A stretch of DNA of 64,000 nt from Adiantum capillus-veneris (taxonomy: Eukaryota > Streptophyta > Polypodiopsida > Polypodiales > Pteridaceae), in NCBI GenBank assembly GCA_014529385.2, contig CM043959.1:49545122-49609121 (forward strand). Reading direction: 5' to 3'. The notes under the pieces are model-generated. The model was not told the origin of the DNA. It saw only the letters and a program-made list of their open reading frames with translations, and ran no database searches. Position 1 is the stretch's first letter. Each line of letters begins with the position of its first letter. Positions 23,801 through 35,800 of this stretch are shown here, in pieces. The position numbers were made by a program, and so were the translations under genes.

Positions 23801-26749
23801 GGTTAAACCAAAAGGCATCACCAAAAAACTAGAATAACCCAAAAGTCGTCGGAAAAGCTGTCTTGTAGACGTCTTCCGGCGCGATTCGGATCTGATGATA
23901 TCCACTCTTCAAGTCAATCCTGCTAAAGCACGAGAATCCCTGTAACCTGTCGAGTATATCATCGATCCTAGGAATCGGAAATCTGTTCTTGCTGGTGATT
24001 TTGTTGAGAGCTCTATAATCAATGCACATTCTCCAAGATCCGCCTTTCTTCAAATCCAACAACAGTGGAGAGCAGTACGGTGAAGTACCAGGCTGGACAA
24101 GACCCTTTTCCAAAAGGTCTTTCACTTGGTTCATAATCTTTTCAATCTGTACTCGGCTCACACGGTAAGGTGGCTGGTTCGGTGACGTGCTTCCAGGTAT
24201 CAGGTCAATGGTCTGATCTTCAGGCCCTCTAAAAAGAAATCGGCATGAGTGTAGAGAAAAATCTTGGCGTTCTTTTGTTCAGGTCAAAACATATTCAATC
24301 TTTATCCATCGTTCAGTTCTCTCCCAAAAGAATGAGTAAAGAAACTGAAGTTCATCAAGTACAATCTCTGAGCCCTTCCTTTGTCAAAGTCGCTTTCTCG
24401 GCCCGGTAGTCAACCACGGCGTAGTTCTGGTGGTACCAAGGGATTCCGAGTAGAACGTCATTCGCGTGCCCTGAACACCCCTGTCATTGCAAACGAAGTT
24501 TGCCAATGCTCGGTGTAATGGCAACATCCCATCCGGGTGCCAGTCGAACTACCTCCGCCTGTGGCGTTAGTCTGTCGAGCGTAATTCCAAATCGAGCCGC
24601 CAATTCCAAGTGAAAAGAAGTTGGCCTTGGCTCCTTCAAAAGAGCTTCTTGATCCTTCACTTTGCCCCAAAAAGCGACAAAGTTTGTACTTTCATTCATT
24701 TGATTCGGTGCAAGTCCCACGCCATGTGGTACCAGTTCTGCTTTTCTATCTGCCTTTTCTGCCACGTTCCTCAGCTGCGCTCGAACTCTCAGGCTTGTCG
24801 TCGTTCTTATCATTCTGTTCTTTCTGTGCCTTTTTAGGGCACTTCGCGGAGATATATCCATGTTCCCCGTATCCAAAGCACTTCCCCTCTCTAATGAAGC
24901 GAGCTCTCTTCTCAGGAGTAAGCTTGGGTCGTGCATCCTTTTTCTCTTGGTTGCTCTTTTTCTTTCTACTTTCATTCCCAGAAGTCTGTTCGGCTCGTTG
25001 TGTCATGGCCTCATCTGTGGGGTAGGTCAGACTGGCCAGAGTGAATGGCAAAGCCCCGCTTCGCATGACTCATCAACTCCTGAATAGAAGCAGACTTCTG
25101 TTCCAAGCAGTGATCTCGGATCTCTGTAGGTAGACCCAAGGTAAACCGCTCAATCTGTTCTCTGAACGAGATCTTCTTGAACGAAGAGGCGGGTAGAAAA
25201 GAGCTCCAGAATCTTTCACAATAAGCATTGATTGTATCTTTCTTGGTCATCCGAAGATGGTTCCAAGCAGCTCGTGTATCTCGTTCATATTCTTGCGTCA
25301 ACCAAGAAGAAATAAAAAGCTTCTTAAATTTCAGCCATTTAACTGGCGCAATCTTGTTTAAAAGAAGTGTGGACCACCAAGTACGAGCATTCCCGTTAAA
25401 GTAAGAGGCAGCTCTCCAAATCTTGGAGTGCTCTGAATAGCGTCCTCCCGTGAAAGCGATGTCAAACTGTTGTATAAAAGACAAAGCCTTCGAAGCATCC
25501 GAGTATCCTGAAAAAGTATCAAACTTGATCGAGTGGCCACCTTCCTTAAACTCTCGGACTTTCTTGCTTTTATCTTCGAGAAAGTCATACTGGTTAGCTT
25601 TGTAAAAATTCTTCTTGTTCTCATAAAAGTTTCCGTCATCGGAATCTGAGCTGTCTGTAGACGAGTCCTCAATAGAACTGTCAAGTCTCTGGGCGAGATG
25701 TAGCCTTCTTTGCCTTTTTCTTGCCCTTTCCGAAGCTTTGTTTCTTGCTTCGCTTTTTACCTTTTCTGTCTTCGCTCGAATCTAAAGAGCTAGAAGAACT
25801 GTCAGAAGAAGAAGAAGAAGAACTGGGTAAGCCTTCAAACTTGACATGCTTCTTCTGTTTCTTTGCCTTGTCGAATGTCGACTGACGACCCAAATATCCC
25901 GGGAAGTCAGTGCCTTTCTTCTGCTTTTTGCCGTGCTTTTTGGCTTTCTTTTGCGCGTCAAAAAGTTGAGCAATCCGTGCATCAACCACCTCTTGTAATT
26001 TCTTCTCTGAATACTGTTTGGGATCAGAAGGTTTCTTGAAAGCAGATTTCGAGGGTGGTGTAGTGGTTTTTTGCCACTGTGCATGCACTTCCTGAAAAGA
26101 AGTCTTGCTCATATATTTTTCCAATTTCGGATCCTTCGCAAAACTGAGCATCATCTTTGTTGCATCGCCGATCAATTTACGACGCTTCATCTCTCTTTGC
26201 TCCGCCTGAGTAGGCTGAGGCGGGCCATTCTCTCTGTCTGAATCTTCATTGTGATCCCAGCCTGCATCTCAAGATACAGAGGGAGTCGATTGATCCTTGG
26301 GTGAAGCCATAGGTGCTGCGGAAAAAAAATTGGGGATCGGATTTCCCGTAGAAGAGAAATCGGCCGTGCTCTGATACCACTGTAATAGACTTGAACACTT
26401 AAGTCAAGAATCAACCGCGACAGCACCAAATAACCACTTCAAAACAATTCACATATCACAATAGATTTGCACTGGCCCGACGGAGTTCCGTGCCTAGAGA
26501 TATTGGCCCCAAAGACTGGCGCCCCTTTCGGTATTTCTTTTTATATTAATCAGATCAAAGTACAAGAGAGTGGCTAGGGTTTCACTCTCAGACTCTGCGT
26601 CCAGATGCTCTGAGAAGTGAGGCCCTCACCACTTATTTAAAGGTTACAAGGGATGCCCAAAAGCAGAGCCCCAAAAGCTTCAAAATCAAAAGCCCTGAAA
26701 GCAAAAGCTCTTTTCCCTCTCTGACAGAGAGTTTCTGAAAGCAAAAGCA

Positions 26750-26811
<62 letters not shown>

Positions 26812-29800
26812 GAGCAATAAAAAAACAATTATGCTTTTCTGGCCAAAAGCTGAGATTTGCGTCGCTAAAAAATATCCCAAAAAAAAGTTTTCTTTTTTCA
26901 GCCTCCGCGATTTTCGGAAATTAGGGTCTTTGGCAAAAATTAGGGTTTGCAGGAATTTTAGGGTTTCTGATAGAAATTAGGGTTTTTGCTGTCCGCCACG
27001 TCATCACTTTGTGACAGCAGTTTAGATGAAAAACCTTCAAACTCAAAAGCTTCTGGTCCAAAAGCAATGCCAAAAAGCTGCCAGCGTAATTTACGAAAAT
27101 CCGTACAGTTGCCACATCATCAATCAACGCAAAACGCGGAGCGTCCGTACAGCTGCCATGTCATCAGTTTTGCGTGTGTGTGTGAGTCTTGCTTTGTTTT
27201 AATCCCTTTGTCACTGGACCCCCATCGGACGAGGTCCCCGTAAGTTGGTAGGACTTCTAGCTCTTTTGCTACTTGTTCTTCTTAGGGTTTAGGCCCCTCT
27301 GTCGACATCTGTAAGTTTGCTCCATTCTTCACGGCTTTGACACGTCAGCAGTTTGTGTCATATCCCTCTTGAACTGGGGCTTCTCTTTAGTAGTATGTAG
27401 GGTAATAGTAGGAGTTTTCTTCTTGGGAGAAGATTTAGGTACCGTATGAGAAGTAGATGTAGTAGTATAGTCAGGAGAGTAGGATGGAGAAGAGATAGAG
27501 ACATCCTTGCTTTCGTTAAGGAGAGAAAGTTCTTTCTCCTGGCCCTTGCTCTTGGAAGGCTGTTTGTCATGATCCGGAGATCCCTTGTGCGTTTCGGCAC
27601 CTCTTTCTGCACCACCCCCCTACGGGTTACTTCCATTAGCAAGATTTTCCTGACGCCCATCGGCATCCGTTCCTTGCGGCTTCTTGATTCCGTCCAAAGC
27701 CTTTTGGATAGCTGACAACGAAATGAGTTGTTGGAATTCTGCGAGTTAGGCTCGCACTTGCTGAAGTTCGTCTTCAGCGGTTCTCCCGTGGCTTGTCATG
27801 GTTCTTCTCGTTCCTTCCCGGAATCGTCCTCTTTGCAGAGAAAGAGAGGAATCCGAGCTTTGATACCTGTAAGGATTCTAGTCGCTAATCCTTAATTAAG
27901 TACTTAAACTCATGATTAAGACTTAAGAAACTGAAACTGAACTTAGAACAAGACTTAGAAGACTCTGTGTTTGATTGATCGAAAGTGTGATACAAGGGTT
28001 CCTTTTATAGGAATTGAATAGTCATCGGTGAAGAGGCATGTCTCTTTGTGAAGAGACATGACTTTGGGCGAAAAGACACATCCTTTTGGCGAAGAGCTGC
28101 AACCATTGGGTGAAGAGTCGTATCCGTACGGTGAAGGGGTGTGACCAGTCGTCGAAGGAGTGTGGCTTTTGGCGAAGGGGTATGTCTTTTGGGCGAAGGG
28201 GTGTGACCATTCGAGAACAGGAGTCCTCCTTGGTTAGTCACACTTCGCATCTGCATCTGTAATGAATCAAGAAGAGTGTAACAAGTCACAATCGTGACAT
28301 TCCCTCCCATTTACATTAAAACCCCGTGTTCAGATGAAAGTCTTCCGCTTTTCAAAGAATTCTTGAAGGAGGTTTGGGTATTGCTGCATATCTTCATCCG
28401 TCCGCCAAGTTGAGTCTGATTCATCAAGATCCATCTACTTGACAAGAAATTCTGTTGTGATCTTTCGTCTTGTTTCTTTTTGTCTTACATCAAGAATCTT
28501 TTCTGGAACAAGAATTATGTGTTCATCTTCAATTTCTGGCACATAAGAAGATAAGTCTGGAATTGGCGAATCTCCTTGTATGTATTGTTTGAGCCAAGAA
28601 ATGTGGAAAGTTGGATGAAGTTTTCCCCATGAGAGTGGAAGTTCCAACTTGTAACTGACAACTGAGTACTTCTTGATTATTTTGAAAGGTCCATAGAAGC
28701 GAGGGCGCAACTTTGGAAAGACCGATTTCACAGTTTTGTAGCGATGAGGTGCTACATATAATAAAACCAAATCTCCCTCTTGGAAATCTGCATGTCGTCG
28801 ATGCTTATTGGCTTGTTTCTGGTACTTTTGTTGGACATGAACCAACTTGTCACGTACTTGAATAAGTACATCTTGCATTTCTTGAACCAATTGATCTGCT
28901 AGAGCTACTTTGTGTTGAAGAACAAAGTTTGTCGGTATAAGAGGAGTATGCCCATAAGCTGCTTGGAATGGAGTCATGCCAGTTACTGAATGGATAGAGT
29001 TATTGTATGCGAACTCTACAAGTGGCAAATACTCTTCCCATGATCCCAATCGAATTTGTATGTAATGTCGAAGCATTTCTTCCAAAATTTGATTCACTCT
29101 TTCTGTCTGCCCATCAGTTTGAGGATGGTATGCTGAGCTGAATAACAAATTTGTACCAAGGGATTTGAAAAGGGATGTCCAAAAATGCCCTGTGAAGTTT
29201 GGATCTCTGTCTGAAACAATAGACTTTGGTAATCCATGTAATCTGAAAATGTGTTGCACAAACAATTGCGCAACGTCTGGTGCCGAGGCAGCTTTCTTGC
29301 AAGGAATAAAGTGTGCCATCTTTGAAAACTGATCCACCACTACGAGAATCTGTGCATTGCCTTTTTGAGAACGAGGCAATGTAGTGATAAAATCCATGTT
29401 GACACTTTCCCATCTTTCTTGAGGTACGGGCAAAGGATGAAGTAACCCTTGAGGAAGTTGTCGAGAAGCCTTCATTGTTTGACAGGAATGACAAGCTTTG
29501 ACAAACTTGATAACACCTTGCTGCATTTGTGGCCAAAAATATGTTGCAGATAATAATATGTATGTCTTGTTGATGCCTGGATGAGCAGCAAAAGGGACTT
29601 CATGATGTTCTTGGATCAAAATTTTCCGCAATGGTGTATTGTGTGGAACACAAATGCGATCAATGTAATACAGCAAGTCATTGACAATGGTGTAAGCTGC
29701 AAACATATTCATCTTTGCAGGAGTCGGAGTAGAGGATTTAAGAGCTTGAAATGCATCCCTAAAATCTCGATCTGTCAAATACTCATGCTTGAAACAAGGA

Positions 29801-32800
29801 GGTATTTCCATTTGCACACCGGAAATGGCAAAGTTGATGGCTCGAGGAAGACTGCTTAAGGCGTCTGCAACTGCATTTGCAAGGCCTGACACGTATTGAA
29901 TAATCATATGAAAATTTGCAAGAACTCAACCCATCGTCCTTGACGAGGATTCATCACAGGTTGAGTAAAAATGTATGTCAATGACTGATGATCTGTCTGC
30001 ACCACGGAATCTGCGCCAAGAAGATAGTGTTTCCAAGTGCGGTAAGCATGAACAATGGCTAAAAATTCCTTGTCATAAACTGGGTATCTCATTTGTATGG
30101 CTGAGAATTTGCGGCTGTCAAAAGCAATGACACGTTCATTCTGCATAAGAACACCTCCAGAAGCACGATCTGACGCATCGGTCATGACCTGAAAAGGTTG
30201 AGTAGGATCTGCAATAGCTAAAACTGGAGTTGTCGTCAAGGCATGTTTAAGGGCTTTGAACGACTGTTCTGCTTCTTCAGTCCATTGAAGTTTATCCTGC
30301 TTGGTAAGCTCAGTCAAAGGAGCTGCAATGTCGGAGAATTTGTGGACCTTGGTATGATAAAAGTTTGCAAGTCCCAAAAAAGAGCGCACATCTGAGATGG
30401 TGAGCGGTAAAGGCTAATCCACTATGACCTGTATTTTCTTGGGATCGACTGCAACGCCACTTGCAGAAATAATGTGACCAAGGTATTCCACGTGATTCTT
30501 GAAGAAATCACTTTTCTTCTTATTGATGTATAGCACATTGGTTCGCAAAACTTGGAAGACCAGCTTCAAATGTTCCTTGTGATCAGCCATCGTTCGACTG
30601 AAAACTAAAATGTCATCCAAATACATGATCACGAACTTGTCCAAGTATGGTCCGAATATTTCGTTCATCAGTGTCATGAAAGAGGCCGGGGCATTGGTTA
30701 ACCCGAATGGTAATACCAGAAATTCATAGTGACCATACTTTGTGCGAAAAGCTGTCTTATACTCATCACCAATGTGAATGCGAATTTGGTGATACCCTGA
30801 TTTTAGATCAATTTTGGAGTAGATCTTTGCTCCCAGTAATTGATTAAATAACTCGTCAATGGGAGACAAGGGAAACTTGTTTTTGATCGTCAACTTATTC
30901 AAAGCACGATAGTCGATGCAAAGACGCATAGATCCATCTTTCTTTTTGACCAACATAACAAGAGCTCCAAAGGGACTTTTGCTTGGGCAAATATGACCTT
31001 TATCCAACAAATCTTCTAGCTGCCGCTGTATCTCTTGAGACTCTGAGTATGAAACTCGATAAGGGGCTCGAATTGGTGGAGGTTGGCCGGGGATTAAATC
31101 AGTGGGATGATCCACGGGACGCCGAGGAGGCAAAGTTGTTGGTAGCTCGTCGGGAAGTCCAAATGTGGTTGAAAGAAGGGTTGCTGCAAATAGGCAATAT
31201 TTGAGGAGGATTTAACTTCTGCTTCTTCTGCACCGGGTTTAACATCTCTTAACATGATTAAGGCAGTAGCACAATCACGTTTTCGAACCAGCCGTTTGAC
31301 TTGTAAAGCAGAAACCAATATAATGGGTTTGGCACTGAAAAGACCTCGAAGCTCTATTTCCTGTTGCTTGTGAAAGAGCCGAATTGAGTGATCTCTGAAA
31401 CTGATTATTGGATCATACTGAAATAACCAAGATTGGCCAAGGATCAAGTCATAATGTGACAAGGGCATAACTGAAAAACCAAGCTGATCTTGGTAATCCT
31501 GTATCTGAAAATCCAGCTTTTCAATCCTTTTGTTGCACTCGAGGAAGGAACCATCAGCCAGTTCTACTTGGTAAGCCGCCTCACTAGGTTGAGTTTGAAG
31601 GCGCAGTTTAGTAATCAAAGATGTGCTGACGAAATTAGTAGAACACCCACTGTCCACAAGAACGTTGATTGGCTGGTTGCCAACAAAGCCAAGGAGGCTG
31701 AGAACCTGATTCGAAAGATCCACTGGAGCAGTAACGTGATTCCGAGCATTCATCATTAAGGCACTTACAACCTTGGAAACTCGAACACAACGTGCTGCCT
31801 GTTGCCTTTGTCTGGGACAGGAGGTTGGCTGTGGATAGGTTCTGCAATTGTGGTCTTGATGTGAGGATTCTGGCGAGGATTTGAAGGATTTGGCTTCTTG
31901 GGGCATTCATACCACCTGTGGTCTCCATGACAAATTGTACATAATCCTGTACGGTTGGAGTTGGAGGTTGAAGGAGCTGATGAAGAGGATTGCTGTCCAG
32001 AGGACGTATTCGACCGAAAATCACGACGACCATTCCTTCTATGATTGGGACGATTGTTTCGTCGGTTCTGATTATTTGCCGAAGAGGAGGCTTTGGAAGT
32101 GGTTGCTTGTCCAGAAGATTGGGGTTGGAAAGAAGTTTGTCCAGCAGAGTATTGTCTCGAAGAGTGAGCTTCTGAGAAAGAACGCTGATTCTGACCACCT
32201 TGTCCTTGGTAATTACGTTGTGAAGGGCTTGCAGAATTGGAAACTCGATCACCAGGAAGGAAACTTCTGAGTGGGCGCCGATTGTCACCAAGATGCTCAA
32301 CAGGAGCGATTGCAGCATCCAGTGTGGCAGGGTTAAATTTATGGACATCATCTCGCAGGGAAGGCTCAAATCCGTCAACAAAACTGTGGAGTTTGTCGGA
32401 AGGACTGAGAGTCTCTATCTCAAGAGTTAATTTTTGAAACTCTGAGATGTACGCGGCCAAGGAACCAGTTTGGCTCAGGCGGCGAAGAGAAGACCGGGCG
32501 TGGAAATCGGCATTTGCAGGCTCAAAAGCCTTGCAAAGAACGTGCCGGAATTTGTCCCAAGTAGCGGTGATTTTTCCATCTTTGATGCGGCGACGCCACC
32601 AAAGGAATGCAGTATCCTTTAGTAGAGAGCTAGCCAAAGCAACTTTCTTGCTTTCAATGAGATCAGTATTTGAAAAGTAAACCTCCATTTTGAAAAGCCA
32701 ATGGTCCAGCACGCGCTTATCGCGGCAACCGTTGTATGTCTCGGGCAACTTTGCATCTATCTTCTTTTTTTGTGTTGTGTTTATTATCTTAAAAAGATAT

Positions 32801-35800
32801 TTCAATTCAGGATTGTCTACCTTTGGTTCCGGAGCGTCGACTTGCTCAGGAACTGACTCTGCTACCGAAGAAACTGAATGGGTAGCTGGCTGCGTCCTCA
32901 AAGAAGAAAAGGCCTGCAGGACATCCAAACGTGCGGTCATCGATGCAAGACCGGTGGAGAGGGCCTCCTGGAGGACGGACATCTATTCTTTGAGGATGGC
33001 TATCGGATCGTCTGGTGCAGCATTGCTTGTCTCTGAGATTCTGACGGCTCAGAGGGAATATCTTGGAGAAGTTGGAGAGGTGTGGTTGCCGTAAAAGGGT
33101 GAAGCTGCTGCTGATGCTGCGTCCCACTCCTCTAAGAAATCTGGTCCAAGATCCGAATCCTCAATATCTTCCACCTCGTCGATAGGTGTGTTGTCTGGCA
33201 TCAAAGGCGTGTAGTCCGGAAGCTGTAACTCGCTGTGAACCCAAACTAAAGGCTGCTGGGAAATGATGTCGTTTACTGAATCCATGCGACACTCCGTCAG
33301 AGAATAGGCCAAGTGGGGGTACCGGCTCAGTATGTGCTCGTAGTGTGGCAAATGAAGAGGCTCGCATGTAACGATGATATGCCACACCACCCAGCCCTGT
33401 GAGCGCGAGGCATGCCGATGAGTGACATAAACTAGGTAATTTTGGGGCAACACTGCTGGCTGTAATGCAGGTACAGGAGCAGGCTCGGGTGCCGGAATGA
33501 AGTCAGGAACCTGTCTTTCCTCTGGAACTGGAACTGGAGATGGGGATTCCGAAATGAGAATGACTTCCGGTTCGAATGAGGGTTCCGGTTCGGGTACGGG
33601 TTCTGCTTCGGGGGTATCTGGTATAATTATCACTTCGGGAGCCGGAGGAGGATTTTCTGGCAATATTTCTTCGGGCACCTCGTCTATGTACGAGAGAAAA
33701 TTGACAGGAACGTCGAGGGCATCGTCTTCCATGACTCTGAACAAGCCCGCGTGCGCGTCTGGCGATGGCTAGAATTGGTGGCGCTGGGAATTAGCAGAAG
33801 AGGGGGCGATGAATTTCTCTCACGCTGGCGTTGATTAGTCATTGCGCTGGCTGCAGTTGGCCTTCTGGTTTTTTTTATAAAAATAATTCCCCAAAGGGGT
33901 GCCCACTTAAGAGTTGGGTTGGGCGGCCGGCCAAAAACCCTTTTAGGTAAAAGGGTGGCTTTTTATTTAAAATCCAGCGCTGGCCTTTTAATTTAATCCC
34001 AAACGCAGTGCAGCTGCCTTTTAATTCGAACGCTGCTGCCTCTTGGAAAAACAGCCAGCGCTGCCAACGTGGGGCTGCCGTGAGTGAGGTGCCGGGTGAA
34101 GGGGCGGCCTGGATGCACTGGCTCGTGTCACTTGCGCAAGAAGGAAAGAGTGCAACTCATCCTGTCCTCGCGAAGAGTCTGGAATTGCAACCGGTACGCC
34201 GCAACACCTACTCTGTCTGCCATCTTCTGCTTATCTTTATGTATGTGTTTGAGAAAAGATTACCTCATGCTGACATGGGTCCTGGCCATCTTTCTTCTGC
34301 TTCCATACAACTCCGGGAAGGGGGAGAGTAGTGGCGAGGGTGAGAGGCTCACAACCTTCAGGTCCCGGGAAAAAATTGCTTTGATACCACTGTAAGGATT
34401 CTAGTCGCTAATCCTTAATTAAGTACTTAAACTCATGATTAAGACTTAAGAAACTGAAACTGAACTTAGAACAAGACTTAGAAGGCTCTGTGTTTGATTG
34501 ATCGAAAGTGTGATACAAGGGTTCCTTTTATAGGAATTGAATAGTCATCAGTGAAGAGGCATATCTCTTTGTGAAGAGACATGACTTTAGGCGAAAAGAC
34601 ACATCCTTTCGGCGAAGAGCTGCAACCATTGGGTGAAGAGTCGCATCCGTACGGTGAAGGGGTGTAACGAGTCGTCGAAGGAGTGTGGCTTTTGGCGAAG
34701 AGGTATGTCTTTTGGGCGAAGGGGTGTGACCATTCGAGAACAGGAGTCCTCCTTGGTTAGTCACACTTCGCATCTGCATTTGTAATGAATCAAGAAGAGT
34801 GTAACAAGTCACAATCGTGACAATACCACTGTCAAAACGGGAGCGCACGCGAATAATCAACAAGATGAAAATAAATAATCTTTCAACTAAACAGAGTTGA
34901 GGGAGAAGTTCGACACAGTATTTGGGACAAGAAGATGGGCTCGTCCCCCCTCCCCCCCCTTAAAGAGAATCCTTTATTAGGGAGAATCTTTTCACAAGCA
35001 CAAGAACCGGAGAAAACCCCTCCGTTCTAATTCTCAGACTCGATGGTCGTTTCTTCTCGTGAGGGAAATCCGAAAGACGAGCTCTCAATCCTTTTTCGTC
35101 TGTACTCAGAGTCGAGACTTCGCAGATAATTTCCGAATTTCGTTCCAAGAATTCCCAAGCGTAGGCCAAAGCCTTCTTGCTTCTCCTTTGAGATGAAATA
35201 CCTGCAAACACACAGACAAACACGGGACAACAATTTGTATGGCGAATCCACAATAGATACCTGTTGCTCTTGCACGAGAAAAGCGACTTCCGTGCTTCGT
35301 AGTCTCACGATCTCTTGCGTCTTCTGGCGGCAGAGTCTTCTCTTGTTGGTGTTGGCAACTTTCTCCTTTGAGTGAGGGCATGTGATGCTTTTATAGCTCC
35401 CTGGCCACGGCAAGAATAGCTGAGCGGAGGCTGCCTGCGTAGAGATCGCGGCGGTTTTTTTTTGTTGTTGTTTTGCTGTTCTACCAGAAATAGAGAGAGA
35501 GAAATCGTTGGTTGGTTTTGCTGCTTTAACTTCCAGGTGGTTGCCCACTTATTAAGTCGGTGGGCATCATATTTTAAAATTAGTTTGAATTTGCTCAAAA
35601 TCTCAATAAAACCTTATAAGTTAAAAACAATGCTTTTCACAGCACTTCCCAGGCGTCCCTAGATGCAACCACATGCACAAATGCAATGTAGAATAGATTC
35701 CTCGCGGAAAAGCGTTTGCTCGAAAACTTGTTAAAATATTCCGCTTTTTAAGAAAAGCTTCTCAAAACCCATCTTTATTCTTGTGCTTGCGTCTTTACAC

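Larger units (their letters stand above)
20413..27016 (-). mobile_element. W: full-length Ty3/gypsy chromovirus (defective)
   Basis: LTRs at 20413-21055 (3') and 26381-27016 (5'), TSD gcagt at 20408-20412 and 27017-27021, primer site at 26368-26379. Interior order on the minus strand is Gag, protease, reverse transcriptase, RNase H, integrase, chromodomain. Every gene carries frameshifts, stops or small deletions. Confidence 0.93.
20129..27360 (-). mobile_element. H-family solo LTR, split by chromovirus W
   Basis: LTR pieces 20129-20412 and 27022-27360 join at aagcagt, which is continuous in the sister LTR near 49.59 kb. The TSD tatcc is at 20124-20128 and 27361-27365. There is no primer site or polypurine tract at either edge and the X Gag frame rejoins across it, so it is a solo LTR left by LTR-LTR recombination before W inserted. 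W occupies 20413-27016. Confidence 0.88.
27868..34822 (-). mobile_element. Z: near-intact Ty3/gypsy chromovirus
   Basis: LTRs at 27868-28299 (3') and 34391-34822 (5') are both 432 bp. TSD atacc is at 27863-27867 and 34823-34827. The primer site (TGGTATCAAAGC, minus strand) is at 34378-34389 and the polypurine tract at 28300-28311. Gene order is Gag, protease, reverse transcriptase, RNase H, integrase, chromodomain. It is the best preserved pol set in the window. It landed in the primer site of X. Confidence 0.93.

Noticed and set aside
33497-33772. Plus-strand Gly/Ser/Thr-rich frame in Z
   Set aside because: It is the complement of the Pro/Glu-rich Gag region and carries no signal of its own.
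34391-34822. Z and X as one tandem element sharing the 27,868-28,299 LTR
   Set aside because: The atacc duplication at 27,863 and 34,823 shows that Z is a separate insertion into the X primer site, and their Gag and protease sequences differ.
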